DNA from: Cyclobacteriaceae bacterium | Lineage (GTDB): Bacteria; Bacteroidota; Bacteroidia; Cytophagales; Cyclobacteriaceae | Direction of reading: 5' to 3' | Length of the DNA stretch: 49,917 bases | Assembly (NCBI GenBank): GCA_025055435.1 | Contig: JANWWN010000021.1 | Location: 1 to 49,917, forward strand | Shown here: positions 8,426 to 16,981 of the stretch, piece after piece | Numbering within the stretch: position 1 is the first letter of the stretch | How the letters are laid out: each line of letters opens with the position of its first letter | The notes under the pieces: model-generated | Seen by the model: the letters and a program-made list of their open reading frames with translations, nothing else | Told to the model about the DNA's origin: nothing | The model's database searches: none | Made by a program: the position numbers and the translations under genes

Positions 8426-9193
8426 GTGACAGGCTTTCGCATTAAAAGCTGGATCAATTACTGGCTCGATGCGGTTGATGAGCATTCGCTGCATTCTCCC
8501 TTCCTGTATGATCTCTACACCGGTGTAATCAAACAAAAAAGCGAGCGGCTTCCTGCCGTGGAATCATTACGCAAAACCCTATTAAAAAATCCGCATGAGC
8601 TGAGCTATGACGATCCCGGAGCAGGAACCGTAAGCAGGAAGAAGAAACGCACCATAAGCAGGTTAGCCAAAATAAGCACTACTCCTTCAATTTATGCTGC
8701 CTTGTACCGGAAGCTGGTTAACTGGGCAAAGGCCGAAGTTATAGTTGAGTTAGGTACCTGCCTTGGTCTGACAACCCTTTACCTCAGTGGCAACGGACGT
8801 AGCGTGTATACTTTTGAAGGAGCACCAGTACTGGCCGATCTCGCACAATCGCATTTTGAACAACTGCAAACCGGAACTATTCATCTGATACGCGGCAACA
8901 TCAATGAAACCTTGCGGCCTGTACTTGACAAAATCCCGCGGGTTGACTTTGCCCTGGTTGATGCCAACCACCGTTATCAACCGGTAATGTACTACCTGGA
9001 ATTACTCATCAAAAAAATTCACACCGGCAGCGTAATTGTGGTGGATGATATCCACCTCAATCCGGAAATGGAAAAAGCCTGGAAGGAAATCCGCAGCCAT
9101 CCGCTCGTTTATTGCTCGGCAGACTTATTCCGGTGTGGCTTACTGTTCTTTAATCCGTCAGTGTACCGGCAGCACGTTGTACTGCAGTTTTAA
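8426..9193 (+). CDS. Class I SAM-dependent methyltransferase
   Basis: A 255-residue Rossmann-fold methyltransferase of unknown substrate. Motif I is VIVELGTCLGLTTLYL (about residues 104-120), the acidic motif II region follows at TFEG, VDFALVDANHRYQ (about 173-185) gives the next strand, and SVIVVDDIH (about 203-211) matches the metal-binding or catalytic Asp strand of O-methyltransferases. The N-terminus has EHSLHSPFLYDLY, a pattern I associate with this family in Bacteroidota. It starts with GTG directly after the apaG stop. No partner gene suggests a substrate. The fold is confident; a specific reaction cannot be stated. Confidence 0.85.
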   Translation: MTGFRIKSWINYWLDAVDEHSLHSPFLYDLYTGVIKQKSERLPAVESLRKTLLKNPHELSYDDPGAGTVSRKKKRTISRLAKISTTPSIYAALYRKLVNWAKAEVIVELGTCLGLTTLYLSGNGRSVYTFEGAPVLADLAQSHFEQLQTGTIHLIRGNINETLRPVLDKIPRVDFALVDANHRYQPVMYYLELLIKKIHTGSVIVVDDIHLNPEMEKAWKEIRSHPLVYCSADLFRCGLLFFNPSVYRQHVVLQF

Positions 9194-9197
9194 CGCC

Positions 9198-9227
9198 TTG
9201 ACATACCCGCCCTTATCGCTATTTTTG
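9198..9227 (+). promoter_or_regulatory. Bacteroidota promoter for the coiled-coil gene
   Basis: A TTG at 9198-9200 and TATTTTTG at 9220-9227 are separated by exactly 19 bases, matching the TTG-N19-TAnnTTTG layout of primary Bacteroidota promoters. The ATG is 18 bases beyond the -7 element, so the leader would be only about 12 bases. Confidence 0.65.
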
Positions 9228-9245
9228 AGGGCTAAACATTGTTGT

Positions 9246-10163
9246 ATGAGCGAAAATACTTCGAACGCGGCGCAGAAAAAAAACAATAAATCCACCATCA
9301 TTATTGCATTGCTTTCGGTAATTGTAATCATTCAGGTGGTAAAAATTTATCTCGACTATCAGGAAAAATCCGAAATACAGGCGCAGCTCAACACCACGGA
9401 GGAGGAACTGGCCGCTACCATGCAGCGCATGGAAGAGCTAAAGGTGGAACTGGCCAAAAAAATTGAAGAGGTACAAAAACTGGGTGGCGATGTAGCCGAT
9501 CTGCAAAAAGCCAAAGCTGAAATCGAAGAGCAGTTGCGCAGGCGCACGCAGGCTTCGGGCAAGCTTATCAAAGAGCTGAAAGATAAAGTGGAGGGCTATG
9601 AATTGCTTTTAAAAAATAAGGATGAAGAAATTGAACGTTTGAAGAATGTGAACAAAGCGTTATTGAACGAGAACGTCACCTTAAAAACACAAAAAAATCA
9701 GTTAGGCGATTCCATCAACCGGCTTGCACAAAAGCGCGAAGAGCTGGCCAGCAAAGTAGCCCTGGCCTCGCGCCTCAAAGCGGAGAATCTGCGTATTGTA
9801 GCCCTGAACGAACGGGGCAAGGAACGCGAGCAGCCCTTCCGCGCGCGGCAGATTGCCCAACTCAAGATTGAATTCAACCTGGCCGAAAACAACGTAGCTC
9901 CCATCGAAGGCAAGAAGATTATGATTCGCATTGTAGATGAAAACGGCCAGGTGCTGTTCGATGTAACCCGTGGCTCCGGAACGTTTATTTACAACGGCCG
10001 GGAAGAATTTTACACCCAGGCTCAGGAAATATTGTTCGACAATACCCGGCAAAAACTTACCTACATTTACGACAAGGGTTCCGATTATGCGCCGGGCACT
10101 TATACACTGGAGATTTACTGTGATGACTACCTGATGGGCTCGGGAAAGTTTGTGGTGAAGTAG
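9246..10163 (+). CDS. Membrane-anchored coiled-coil protein of unknown function
   Basis: A 305-residue protein: a short polar N-terminus, one transmembrane helix (about residues 17-36, [15 protein letters not shown]), a long heptad-rich coiled coil (about 41-200, dense in E, K, L and A), then a globular C-terminal domain (about 203-305) containing [17 protein letters not shown] and ending [20 protein letters not shown], which looks all-beta. I do not recognise the C-terminal domain. Topology suggests a single-pass protein with the coil and beta domain in the periplasm. The reading frame stays open upstream to 9036, but that part overlaps the methyltransferase gene; the ATG at 9246 follows a good promoter and is preferred. 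It is followed by the ribosomal protein operon. Confidence 0.8.
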   Translation: MSENTSNAAQKKNNKSTIIIALLSVIVIIQVVKIYLDYQEKSEIQAQLNTTEEELAATMQRMEELKVELAKKIEEVQKLGGDVADLQKAKAEIEEQLRRRTQASGKLIKELKDKVEGYELLLKNKDEEIERLKNVNKALLNENVTLKTQKNQLGDSINRLAQKREELASKVALASRLKAENLRIVALNERGKEREQPFRARQIAQLKIEFNLAENNVAPIEGKKIMIRIVDENGQVLFDVTRGSGTFIYNGREEFYTQAQEILFDNTRQKLTYIYDKGSDYAPGTYTLEIYCDDYLMGSGKFVVK

Positions 10164-10198
10164 CCGGTCGGGCCCGGTTTCCCGAAATTTGGACAGAA

Positions 10199-10231
10199 TT
10201 GTTTAAAATTTCTGTCATTTCCCTACCTTTG
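10199..10231 (+). promoter_or_regulatory. Promoter of the rpsF-rpsR-rplI operon
   Basis: TACCTTTG at 10224-10231 is a strong TAnnTTTG match, with TTG at 10199-10201 (22-base spacing, slightly long). It lies 33 bases before the rpsF ATG, predicting a leader of about 28 bases. Confidence 0.6.
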
Positions 10232-10264
10232 CAGGCTCAAAACCTTAAAAAAAGCGAAAAACGC

Positions 10265-10654
10265 ATGAAAAACTACGAGACAGTATTCATTTTAAATCCC
10301 GTTTTGTCTGAAGATCAGATGAAGGATACTGTCGAAAAATTCGTGAAGGTGCTGAAAAACGCCAAGGCCAACGTCATCAACGTTGAGCACTGGGGGCTGC
10401 GCAAGCTCGCCTATCCCATCCAGCGCAAATCCACCGGCTTTTACAACCTCATCGAGTTTTCGGCAGCTCCTGAAGTGGTTAACCTGCTCGAAACGGAATT
10501 CAGACGCGATGAGTCGGTAATGCGGTTTTTAACCGTTACCCTCGACAAGTACGCCCTGCAGTTCAACGAACGCAGGCGGAAAGGCGAATTCAACAAGAAA
10601 GACAAAGAATCCCGTAAACCCGCTAAGAAAACTGAGGAGGAGTTTGCCGAATGA
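10265..10654 (+). CDS. rpsF: Small ribosomal subunit protein bS6
   Basis: S6 binds 16S rRNA together with S18 in the small-subunit platform. The 129-residue product starts [10 protein letters not shown] and has the family features [15 protein letters not shown], the strand with [11 protein letters not shown], and the segment [17 protein letters not shown]. The C-terminal tail is highly charged (Lys/Glu) and longer than in E. coli. An in-frame upstream TTG at 10199 falls inside the promoter, so the ATG at 10265 is chosen. Its stop overlaps the rpsR start (ATGA). Confidence 0.97.
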   Translation: MKNYETVFILNPVLSEDQMKDTVEKFVKVLKNAKANVINVEHWGLRKLAYPIQRKSTGFYNLIEFSAAPEVVNLLETEFRRDESVMRFLTVTLDKYALQFNERRRKGEFNKKDKESRKPAKKTEEEFAE

Positions 10655-10902
10655 CACTGATGAATGAACCCATTAAGCGCGCAGAACCGAAACCCAAGTA
10701 CTGCCGCTTTAAGAAGAACGGAATCAAGTACATTGATTACAAGGACCCCGATTTTCTGCTGAAGTTTATCAACGAGCAGGGCAAAATCCTGCCGCGCCGG
10801 CTTACCGGCACCAGCTGGAAGTACCAGAAAAAAGTAGCGCAGGCCATCAAACGCGCGCGGCATCTGGCTTTACTGCCCTACACGGGCGATCAGTTAAAAT
10901 GA
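10651..10902 (+). CDS. rpsR: Small ribosomal subunit protein bS18
   Basis: S18 pairs with S6 in the 30S platform. The 83-residue protein shows [15 protein letters not shown], the RNA-binding [31 protein letters not shown] and a short C-terminus. It begins inside the rpsF stop codon and sits between rpsF and rplI, the standard S6-S18-L9 order. An ATG three codons downstream (10660) is an alternative start. Confidence 0.97.
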   Translation: MTLMNEPIKRAEPKPKYCRFKKNGIKYIDYKDPDFLLKFINEQGKILPRRLTGTSWKYQKKVAQAIKRARHLALLPYTGDQLK

Positions 10903-10927
10903 TCGGTTAACCTAAAACGGATTTGTC

Positions 10928-11371
10928 ATGGAAGTGATATTGAAACAGGACGTGCAAGGCCTGGGTTATAAAAACGATATCGTAAAGGTAAAACCCGGCT
11001 ATGGACGCAACTATCTCATCCCGCAGGGACTTGCAGTGATTGCGAGTCCTTCAAATAAAAAGATGATTGAAGAAAACATCCGGCAGGCAGCACACAAGGC
11101 TGCGAAAATCAAGCAGGATGCTGAAAATCTGGCTGCGCGGATTGGCGACCTTACCGTTGAGATCAAAACCAAAGCGGGTGAGACAGGCAGGATTTTCGGT
11201 TCGGTAACCCCTCTTCAGGTTTCCGAAGCCTTAAAGTCACACGGTTTTGAAGTTGACCGCAGGAAAATTTCCTTCCGCGAGCAGCCCAAGCAGATAGGTT
11301 TGTATACCGCCCTGCTCGACCTGCACAAAGAAGTGAAGCACGAGATTAAGGTAAATGTAGTGGCTGAATAA
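10928..11371 (+). CDS. rplI: Large ribosomal subunit protein bL9
   Basis: L9 binds 23S rRNA near the L1 stalk and influences frame maintenance. The 147-residue product has the N-terminal rRNA-binding domain (MEVILKQDVQGLGYKNDIVKVKPGYGRNYLIPQG), a long connecting helix (about 42-75) and the C-terminal domain containing GRIFGSVTPLQVSEAL. It is the last gene of the operon and is followed 27 bases later by a strong intrinsic terminator. Confidence 0.97.
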   Translation: MEVILKQDVQGLGYKNDIVKVKPGYGRNYLIPQGLAVIASPSNKKMIEENIRQAAHKAAKIKQDAENLAARIGDLTVEIKTKAGETGRIFGSVTPLQVSEALKSHGFEVDRRKISFREQPKQIGLYTALLDLHKEVKHEIKVNVVAE

Positions 11372-11398
11372 GCCTTTGCACCGTTCAATTTACAAGTG

Positions 11399-11429
11399 AA
11401 CCCCGGCCTGTGGCCGGGGTTTTATTTTT
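11399..11429 (+). terminator. Intrinsic terminator after rplI
   Basis: A perfect 8-bp G/C stem, CCCCGGCC (11401-11408) and GGCCGGGG (11412-11419), with a 3-base loop, is followed by a T-rich run. It closes the ribosomal protein operon. Confidence 0.92.
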
Positions 11430-11430
11430 G

Positions 11431-11438
11431 TAGCTTTG
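11431..11438 (+). promoter_or_regulatory. -7 element 4 bases before the GSCFA start codon
   Basis: TAGCTTTG fits TAnnTTTG and ends 4 bases before the ATG at 11443, placing the predicted transcript start at the start codon. The -33 position falls in the terminator stem and has no TTG. If real, the message is leaderless. Confidence 0.4.
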
Positions 11439-11442
11439 GCAC

Positions 11443-12426
11443 ATGTTCCGCACCGAACTGACTCCAGCACCCTTGTCGGAAAAAATTAATCTGAAGCACC
11501 CCATACTTACTATTGGCTCCTGCTTTTCCGAAACAATCGGGAACCAGTTGGTCGATCATAAATTCAACACCTGCATCAATCCTTTCGGAACGATTTACAA
11601 TCCGATAAGTATTCACCAGCTCATTGAGATGGCTCTTCACAACCGGCTGCCGGATGAGTCCGGCTACGCACAGCGCGAAGATGTACATGTTCATTATCAG
11701 TTTCACTCCAGGTTTGCGGCCCTTAACAGGCCTGCTCTTGAAGATTCCATTAAAAAGGCCATAAGCGAAACCCATCATTTTCTGCAATCTGCCAAATGGC
11801 TCATGATTACATACGGCACATCCTGGGTTTACAGACTGAAGTCTGGTAACACCGTTGTTGCCAACTGCCATAAAATGCCGGGTCAATTATTTGAGAAAGA
11901 GTTACTTTCACCTGATACCATCCTCGCATCATTTAATGCACTGTATTCGAAGATTAAATCCGGTAACCGTGGTTTGCAGATATTACTCACCGTGAGTCCC
12001 GTACGACATGTGCGCGACACGTTGGAGCTCAACAGTGTAAGTAAATCGATTCTCCGAATGGTTTGCCATTCCATCAGCACCGCCTATACAGACGTCTATT
12101 ATTTTCCGGCGTATGAACTCCTGCTGGACGACCTCCGCGACTACCGGTTTTACGCCTCCGATTTGATTCACCCTTCCGAAGAAGCCAGCCGTTACATCTG
12201 GCAAAAATTTATTGAAGCCTGCGTGGATGAAAGTACGCGCGAGTTCATAACCGTATGGAGTGCCCTGCGGCAGGCTCTTCTTCACAAACCCTTTGTTCCG
12301 GGCAGCCGGTCGCACCGCCAATTTGTGGAGAGCACAATCAAAAAACTGGAAAAACTGAAAAATGTAGTTTCCATCGAGCATGAAGTGGAAACCTTGTTGA
12401 ACCAACTGCATGAACCGAAAAGCTAA
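11443..12426 (+). CDS. GSCFA domain protein
   Basis: A 327-residue cytoplasmic protein carrying the motif that names the GSCFA family near its N-terminus, here ILTIGSCFSE (Gly25, Ser26, Cys27). The family is related to SGNH/GDSL hydrolases: GSCF corresponds to the GDS block, a YGTSWVYR segment lies mid-protein, and a late Asp-x-x-His block is seen in SDLIHPSEEA. The substrate is unknown. No signal peptide. The ATG lies just past the rplI terminator. The end overlaps the next gene by 17 bases in a different frame, so the two are probably translated together. Confidence 0.85.
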   Translation: MFRTELTPAPLSEKINLKHPILTIGSCFSETIGNQLVDHKFNTCINPFGTIYNPISIHQLIEMALHNRLPDESGYAQREDVHVHYQFHSRFAALNRPALEDSIKKAISETHHFLQSAKWLMITYGTSWVYRLKSGNTVVANCHKMPGQLFEKELLSPDTILASFNALYSKIKSGNRGLQILLTVSPVRHVRDTLELNSVSKSILRMVCHSISTAYTDVYYFPAYELLLDDLRDYRFYASDLIHPSEEASRYIWQKFIEACVDESTREFITVWSALRQALLHKPFVPGSRSHRQFVESTIKKLEKLKNVVSIEHEVETLLNQLHEPKS

Positions 12427-14410
12427 CCGACTGATTCATTCCGGAAGTTTATATCTGCGGCAGCATGCCTTCAACCCGGTTGACTGGCATGAGTGGAGCG
12501 ATGAGGCGTGGATAAAAGCCAAAGCTGAAGACAAACCCGTCATTGTGAGCATTGGTTATGCATCCTGCCACTGGTGCCACGTAATGGAGCGCGAGTGCTT
12601 CGAAAATGAAGAGCTTGCCGGCTTAATGAACCGGTATTTCATCTGCATTAAAGTGGACCGTGAAGAACGACCTGACATTGATCAGATTTACATGGACGCC
12701 GTGCAGGCTATGGGACTGAACGGTGGATGGCCTCTGAATGTGTTTTTAACACCCAACCAACAACCTTTTTACGGGGGCACCTATTTTCCTCCGGGAACCT
12801 GGAAGCAGGTACTCACCGGCATTGCAGATGCCTGGCAGCAGCGCAGAGAAGAAATCGTCCAGTCTGCAGTGCACCTAACCAATCATCTTAAAAGCGATAT
12901 CGGTAAAAACTTACAGTCAACTTCTCTTGCGGCATATCAAGCTCCACAAGCATGGCAAAAACTAAAGACGAAAATTGACCAGCGCTTTGGCGGACTGGCT
13001 AAAGCACCTAAGTTCATTCTTCCATCGGTGTGGATGTGGCTGCTGCGCTATCACTACCTGTCCAGGGAAACCGAAGCTCTGGAGCAATTATCGTTTACCC
13101 TGCATCAAGTAGCCGCAGGTGGTATTTACGACCATATTGGCGGTGGATTTGCACGGTACTCCGTTGACGAAAAGTGGTTTGCCCCACATTTTGAAAAAAT
13201 GTTATATGACAATGCCCAGCTCATTGCATTATACAGCGAAACATGGATGGTGACAGGCGATGAACGATTTCGTGAGGTAGTATATGAAACCATAGCATGG
13301 CTGAAGCGCGAAATGCAACATCCACAAGGTGGATTTTATTCGGCTATTGATGCAGACAGCGAAGGTGAAGAAGGAAAATTTTACACGTGGACCCGGACGG
13401 AATTTACTGAAGCTTTAGGTAGTGAAGCCGTTAAATGGGCCGGGTTCTTTCACGTATTACCCGAAGGCAACTGGGAAGAAGACCGCAACATTCTGTTTAC
13501 TAATCCCCAACAATCCAGGCCGGATGGTTATGACGAAGTACGGAAAATACTGCATGCCAGCCGCGATAAACGTGTTCGCCCGATATGCGACAAAAAAATA
13601 ATTGCCGCATGGAATGCACTGACCATTTCAGCGCTTTGCTCCGCCTATCGCGCTTTTGGTGAGCCTGATTTTTTGGAATTGGCCATTAACGGCATGAACT
13701 TTCTGAACAACAACCTGTATTCCAAAGGAAGACTACTGCGTTCATGGAACAATGAGCCATCAGCCGTTGAAGGATTTCTCGATGACTACGCCTGCACCAT
13801 ACGTGCCTGCCTGGATATGCATCAGGTTACCCTCAACGAAGAGTATTTAAAGCAAGCCATTCAACTTACTGATAAGGTATTAAGCGATTTCATCGACTCC
13901 GCTGAGCCTTTCTTTTTTTATACATCGGTAAATGCCGAACAACTCATCGCCCGCAAAAAGGAAATCTTCGACAACGTTATTCCTTCCTCCAACAGCATCA
14001 TGGCCGAAAACCTGTTGGTTTTGGGGCGCCTGCTGGACAGAAAAGATTACGAGGAACAAGGCCGCAACATGCTGGAAGCAACCGCAGGCCTTTGTCAGGA
14101 CGAACCTGTGTATTTATCAAATTGGGCAACTGCTTTACTGCGCGCTCAGGCCGTACCATGCGAAGTGGTGCTTGATGCCGAAGACCCTAAGGAACTTTTA
14201 CTATCGCTTCAAAAAAACTTTCATCCTTTTGTTCTACTTGCAAAAGCAAATGAAAACAGCCTCATACCGATGGCCAAAGGAAAGCAGTCCGTTAAACCTG
14301 CTGTATTTATCTGCCCGAATAACTCCTGTCTGCAACCGGTAAACACTGGAGCGCAGGCTGCACAATTGCTGGAAATGCATGTCCGGTCGTTCAGCAGAAA
14401 TTTCATTTAG
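12410..14410 (+). CDS. DUF255 thioredoxin-fold protein (YyaL / SPATA20 family)
   Basis: A 666-residue protein with an N-terminal thioredoxin-like domain (about residues 1-165) holding the CxxC motif SCHWCHVME (Cys53, Cys56) and the family signatures NPVDWHEW, KVDREERPD and GGWPLNVFLTP. A long alpha-helical (alpha/alpha)6-type domain follows, with GGIYDHIGGGFARYSVDE, FEKMLYDNAQL and KIIAAWNAL. Homologues occur from bacteria to mammals, and the biochemical role is unresolved; the helical part resembles N-acyl-glucosamine epimerase or cellulase-type folds. The start overlaps the end of the GSCFA gene; the ATG at 12410 gives the expected N-terminus (NRLIHSGSLYLRQHA). priA starts 15 bases downstream. 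Confidence 0.92.
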   Translation: MNRKANRLIHSGSLYLRQHAFNPVDWHEWSDEAWIKAKAEDKPVIVSIGYASCHWCHVMERECFENEELAGLMNRYFICIKVDREERPDIDQIYMDAVQAMGLNGGWPLNVFLTPNQQPFYGGTYFPPGTWKQVLTGIADAWQQRREEIVQSAVHLTNHLKSDIGKNLQSTSLAAYQAPQAWQKLKTKIDQRFGGLAKAPKFILPSVWMWLLRYHYLSRETEALEQLSFTLHQVAAGGIYDHIGGGFARYSVDEKWFAPHFEKMLYDNAQLIALYSETWMVTGDERFREVVYETIAWLKREMQHPQGGFYSAIDADSEGEEGKFYTWTRTEFTEALGSEAVKWAGFFHVLPEGNWEEDRNILFTNPQQSRPDGYDEVRKILHASRDKRVRPICDKKIIAAWNALTISALCSAYRAFGEPDFLELAINGMNFLNNNLYSKGRLLRSWNNEPSAVEGFLDDYACTIRACLDMHQVTLNEEYLKQAIQLTDKVLSDFIDSAEPFFFYTSVNAEQLIARKKEIFDNVIPSSNSIMAENLLVLGRLLDRKDYEEQGRNMLEATAGLCQDEPVYLSNWATALLRAQAVPCEVVLDAEDPKELLLSLQKNFHPFVLLAKANENSLIPMAKGKQSVKPAVFICPNNSCLQPVNTGAQAAQLLEMHVRSFSRNFI

Positions 14411-14425
14411 ATTTGCCGGCAACGC

Positions 14426-16906
14426 ATGTCTGACAGCACACCACAATTTGCCGAAATTTTATTACCTGTTCCGGTTAAACGCCTGTTTACGTATGCTGTA
14501 CCCCAGCAACTTAGCCATGGCATTCAGCTTCTGCAGCGGGTGATTGTTCCGTTTGGCGAACGGAAAATCCTCACGGGCATTATCATTCGACTGCACAATG
14601 AATCGCCCGAATTTGAAACCAAGGACATACTTGAAGTACTGGATGAGGAACCTTGCTTTACTGCCGCACAATACCGGCTGATGGAATGGATGGCTGCTTA
14701 CTACCTATGTACACCCGGTGAAGTGCTTCACGCTGCCTTACCCGCTGCACTGAAATTGACCAGCGAATCGAAAGTGCAACTGCATCCGTCATTCGACTGG
14801 AACCAAACATTATTCGAGTTCACTGCCCGCGAAGAAGCATTACTGCGGGCATTGCAGGACAAACCCATGACCTATGCCGAAGCAGCGAAACTTACCGGGT
14901 CAAAGAATGTGTACACCTTGCTTAAAGCCCTGGTTCGGAAACAAGCTGTAGTATTGCTTGAGGAGGTAACTGACAAATTCAGGCCGCGTACAGAACGAAA
15001 AGTACGGCTGACAGAAAACTGGTTACAGCCCGGCAAACTGGAAGACCTTTTTGCCCGGCTCGGCAAAAAACCCAAACAGGAAGAAATACTCTTGAAATTT
15101 TTGCAGGAACTTCCAGTCATGCACGATGCAACGATAAACAAAAAAGGATTGTCACGTAAAAAATTACTGGAAGGCGACCTTTCCGAGTCATCGCTCAATA
15201 CCTTGATTAAAAACGGCATATTCGAAGAGTTTACCGTAGTTATTCCCCGTTTTGACTTTTCCGAACATAAAACGGAAAATCTTCCCATACTCAGCGAAGA
15301 CCAGCAGCGGTGCAAACAGGAAATTCTACACACCTTTGAACAGCATCCGGCTGTGCTACTGCATGGCATAACCGGAAGCGGAAAAACAGAAATTTACATC
15401 CACCTGATACAGCACGCCCTTCAGAGCGGCTCACAGGTATTATACCTGTTACCTGAAATCGCGCTTACTACACAAATGGTAAACCGGCTGCGCAAGGTAT
15501 TCGGTGCAGCCATGGGTGTATATCATTCACGATTCACCGACAACGAGCGGGCTGAAGTATGGAATGATGTGCTGCGTGGAAAAATTTCATTTGTACTGGG
15601 TGTGCGTTCGGCTGTTTTTCTTCCCTTCAGTCATCTGGGTTTGATTATCGTTGACGAAGAACACGATGCATCCTACAAACAACAGGAGCCCGCACCGCGC
15701 TACCATGCACGCGATACTGCGCTGATGCTCGGACGCATCCACCAGGCTCATGTATTGCTGGGTTCGGCTACGCCTTCAGCCGAAACGTATCACCTGGCAA
15801 AAAACAATACCTACGGGTATGTGGAGTTAACCAGTCGTTACGGTGAGGCACAGTTGCCCGAAGTGGTATTGGTTGACCTGAAGCTGGAGCGCAAATTGAA
15901 ACGCCTGAAAGGCATGTTCTCAGCGACACTCATTAACGCGATTTCCGAGGCCTTAGGCCGCAAGGAACAGGTTATCGTTTTCCAAAACAGAAGGGGCTAC
16001 TCGCCCATGCTCTCCTGTGAGGACTGCGGATATATTCCGAAATGCAACAACTGTGCGGTAAGCCTTACCTATCATCAAAAGTTGAACAGTCTGATTTGTC
16101 ATTACTGCGGTTACCGCACCCAAACACCTGTTGTCTGCCCCGATTGCTCATCGGGCCGGTTGCGGGCTTTGGGTTACGGCACGGAAAAGCTGGAGGAGGA
16201 ACTGAAGATACATTTTCCGGATGCAGAGATTGACCGCATGGACCTGGACACAACGCGCAGCAAACATGCCTATGAGCAAATCCTCGGCCGGTTTGAGTCG
16301 GGTGTTACGGATATTCTGGTAGGCACACAGATGGTTACCAAGGGGCTGGATTTTGAAAGGGTGAGTGTAGTGGGTGTGTTTTACGCAGACCGGTTGCTTT
16401 ACTTCCCTGATTTCAGGGCGGAGGAGCGGGCATTTCAGTTGCTGATGCAAGTAAGCGGCCGGGCCGGCCGCAAGGGCCGGCCCGGCCGCGTCATCATCCA
16501 AACCAACCGGCCCGGCGAGCAACTCTTCCGGTTCATCCTCAACCACAACATCCACGCCTTCTATGAAAAAGAACTGAACGAACGAGAATCCTATGCCTAT
16601 CCACCTTTCACACGACTTATTGAAATCACGTTGAAACACCCTGACAAGGTTAAGGTGAACCAGGCCGCCCATCATCTCAACCAGGTCATCCGGCAGGAGT
16701 TACCCGACCTTCGCATATTAGGGCCGGGCGAACCCCTCATTCCATTTGTCAGAAACCAACACCTGATGAACCTGCTGATAAAAATTCCGCGTAACTCCGG
16801 CAACCTGGCATCTGTCAAGTCGGTGCTCGAACGACTGGCGCAAGGCCTTACGCAGGAAAAAAACTTCCGAAACGTTAAAGTAATATTAAACGTTGACCCG
16901 TTGTAA
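14426..16906 (+). CDS. priA: Primosomal replication-restart helicase PriA
   Basis: PriA recognises collapsed forks and reloads the replisome. The 826-residue product has an N-terminal 3'-DNA-binding domain (LLPVPVKRLFTYAVP, with YYLCTPGEVLHAALP), a winged-helix region, and superfamily 2 helicase motifs: Walker A GITGSGKTE (about 313-322), DEEHDASYKQ (about 409), GSATPSAE, and motif VI QVSGRAGRKGRPG. The zinc-binding insert (about 530-576) keeps all expected Cys pairs (CEDC, CNNC, CHYC, CPDC). It is of full length. The codons of motif VI create a striking perfect inverted repeat, listed separately. Confidence 0.97.
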   Translation: MSDSTPQFAEILLPVPVKRLFTYAVPQQLSHGIQLLQRVIVPFGERKILTGIIIRLHNESPEFETKDILEVLDEEPCFTAAQYRLMEWMAAYYLCTPGEVLHAALPAALKLTSESKVQLHPSFDWNQTLFEFTAREEALLRALQDKPMTYAEAAKLTGSKNVYTLLKALVRKQAVVLLEEVTDKFRPRTERKVRLTENWLQPGKLEDLFARLGKKPKQEEILLKFLQELPVMHDATINKKGLSRKKLLEGDLSESSLNTLIKNGIFEEFTVVIPRFDFSEHKTENLPILSEDQQRCKQEILHTFEQHPAVLLHGITGSGKTEIYIHLIQHALQSGSQVLYLLPEIALTTQMVNRLRKVFGAAMGVYHSRFTDNERAEVWNDVLRGKISFVLGVRSAVFLPFSHLGLIIVDEEHDASYKQQEPAPRYHARDTALMLGRIHQAHVLLGSATPSAETYHLAKNNTYGYVELTSRYGEAQLPEVVLVDLKLERKLKRLKGMFSATLINAISEALGRKEQVIVFQNRRGYSPMLSCEDCGYIPKCNNCAVSLTYHQKLNSLICHYCGYRTQTPVVCPDCSSGRLRALGYGTEKLEEELKIHFPDAEIDRMDLDTTRSKHAYEQILGRFESGVTDILVGTQMVTKGLDFERVSVVGVFYADRLLYFPDFRAEERAFQLLMQVSGRAGRKGRPGRVIIQTNRPGEQLFRFILNHNIHAFYEKELNERESYAYPPFTRLIEITLKHPDKVKVNQAAHHLNQVIRQELPDLRILGPGEPLIPFVRNQHLMNLLIKIPRNSGNLASVKSVLERLAQGLTQEKNFRNVKVILNVDPL
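16455..16489. repeat. Perfect 15-bp all-G/C inverted repeat within priA
   Basis: The arms at 16455-16469 and 16475-16489 are exact reverse complements made only of G and C, separated by the 5-base loop GCAAG. The arms themselves contain GGCCGG and GGCC palindromes. They encode the Gly/Arg-rich helicase motif VI (GRAGRKGRPGR). There is no T-run after it, so it does not look like a standard terminator. Confidence 0.9.
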
Positions 16907-16981
16907 TCAACAAGTGCATCCAAAAAGTTTTTTGATTGAAAGCTTCGCGGGTACAGGCCAGTCGCGGCCATCGCCTCTCGC

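Noticed and set aside
9036-9245. N-terminal extension of the coiled-coil protein (70 extra codons)
   Set aside because: It overlaps the methyltransferase gene, and the promoter (9198-9227) and the short N-terminus before the membrane helix fit the ATG at 9246.
10164-10198. Terminator after the coiled-coil gene (CCGGTCGGGCCCGG region)
   Set aside because: Short overlapping palindromes but no clear stem with a T-run.
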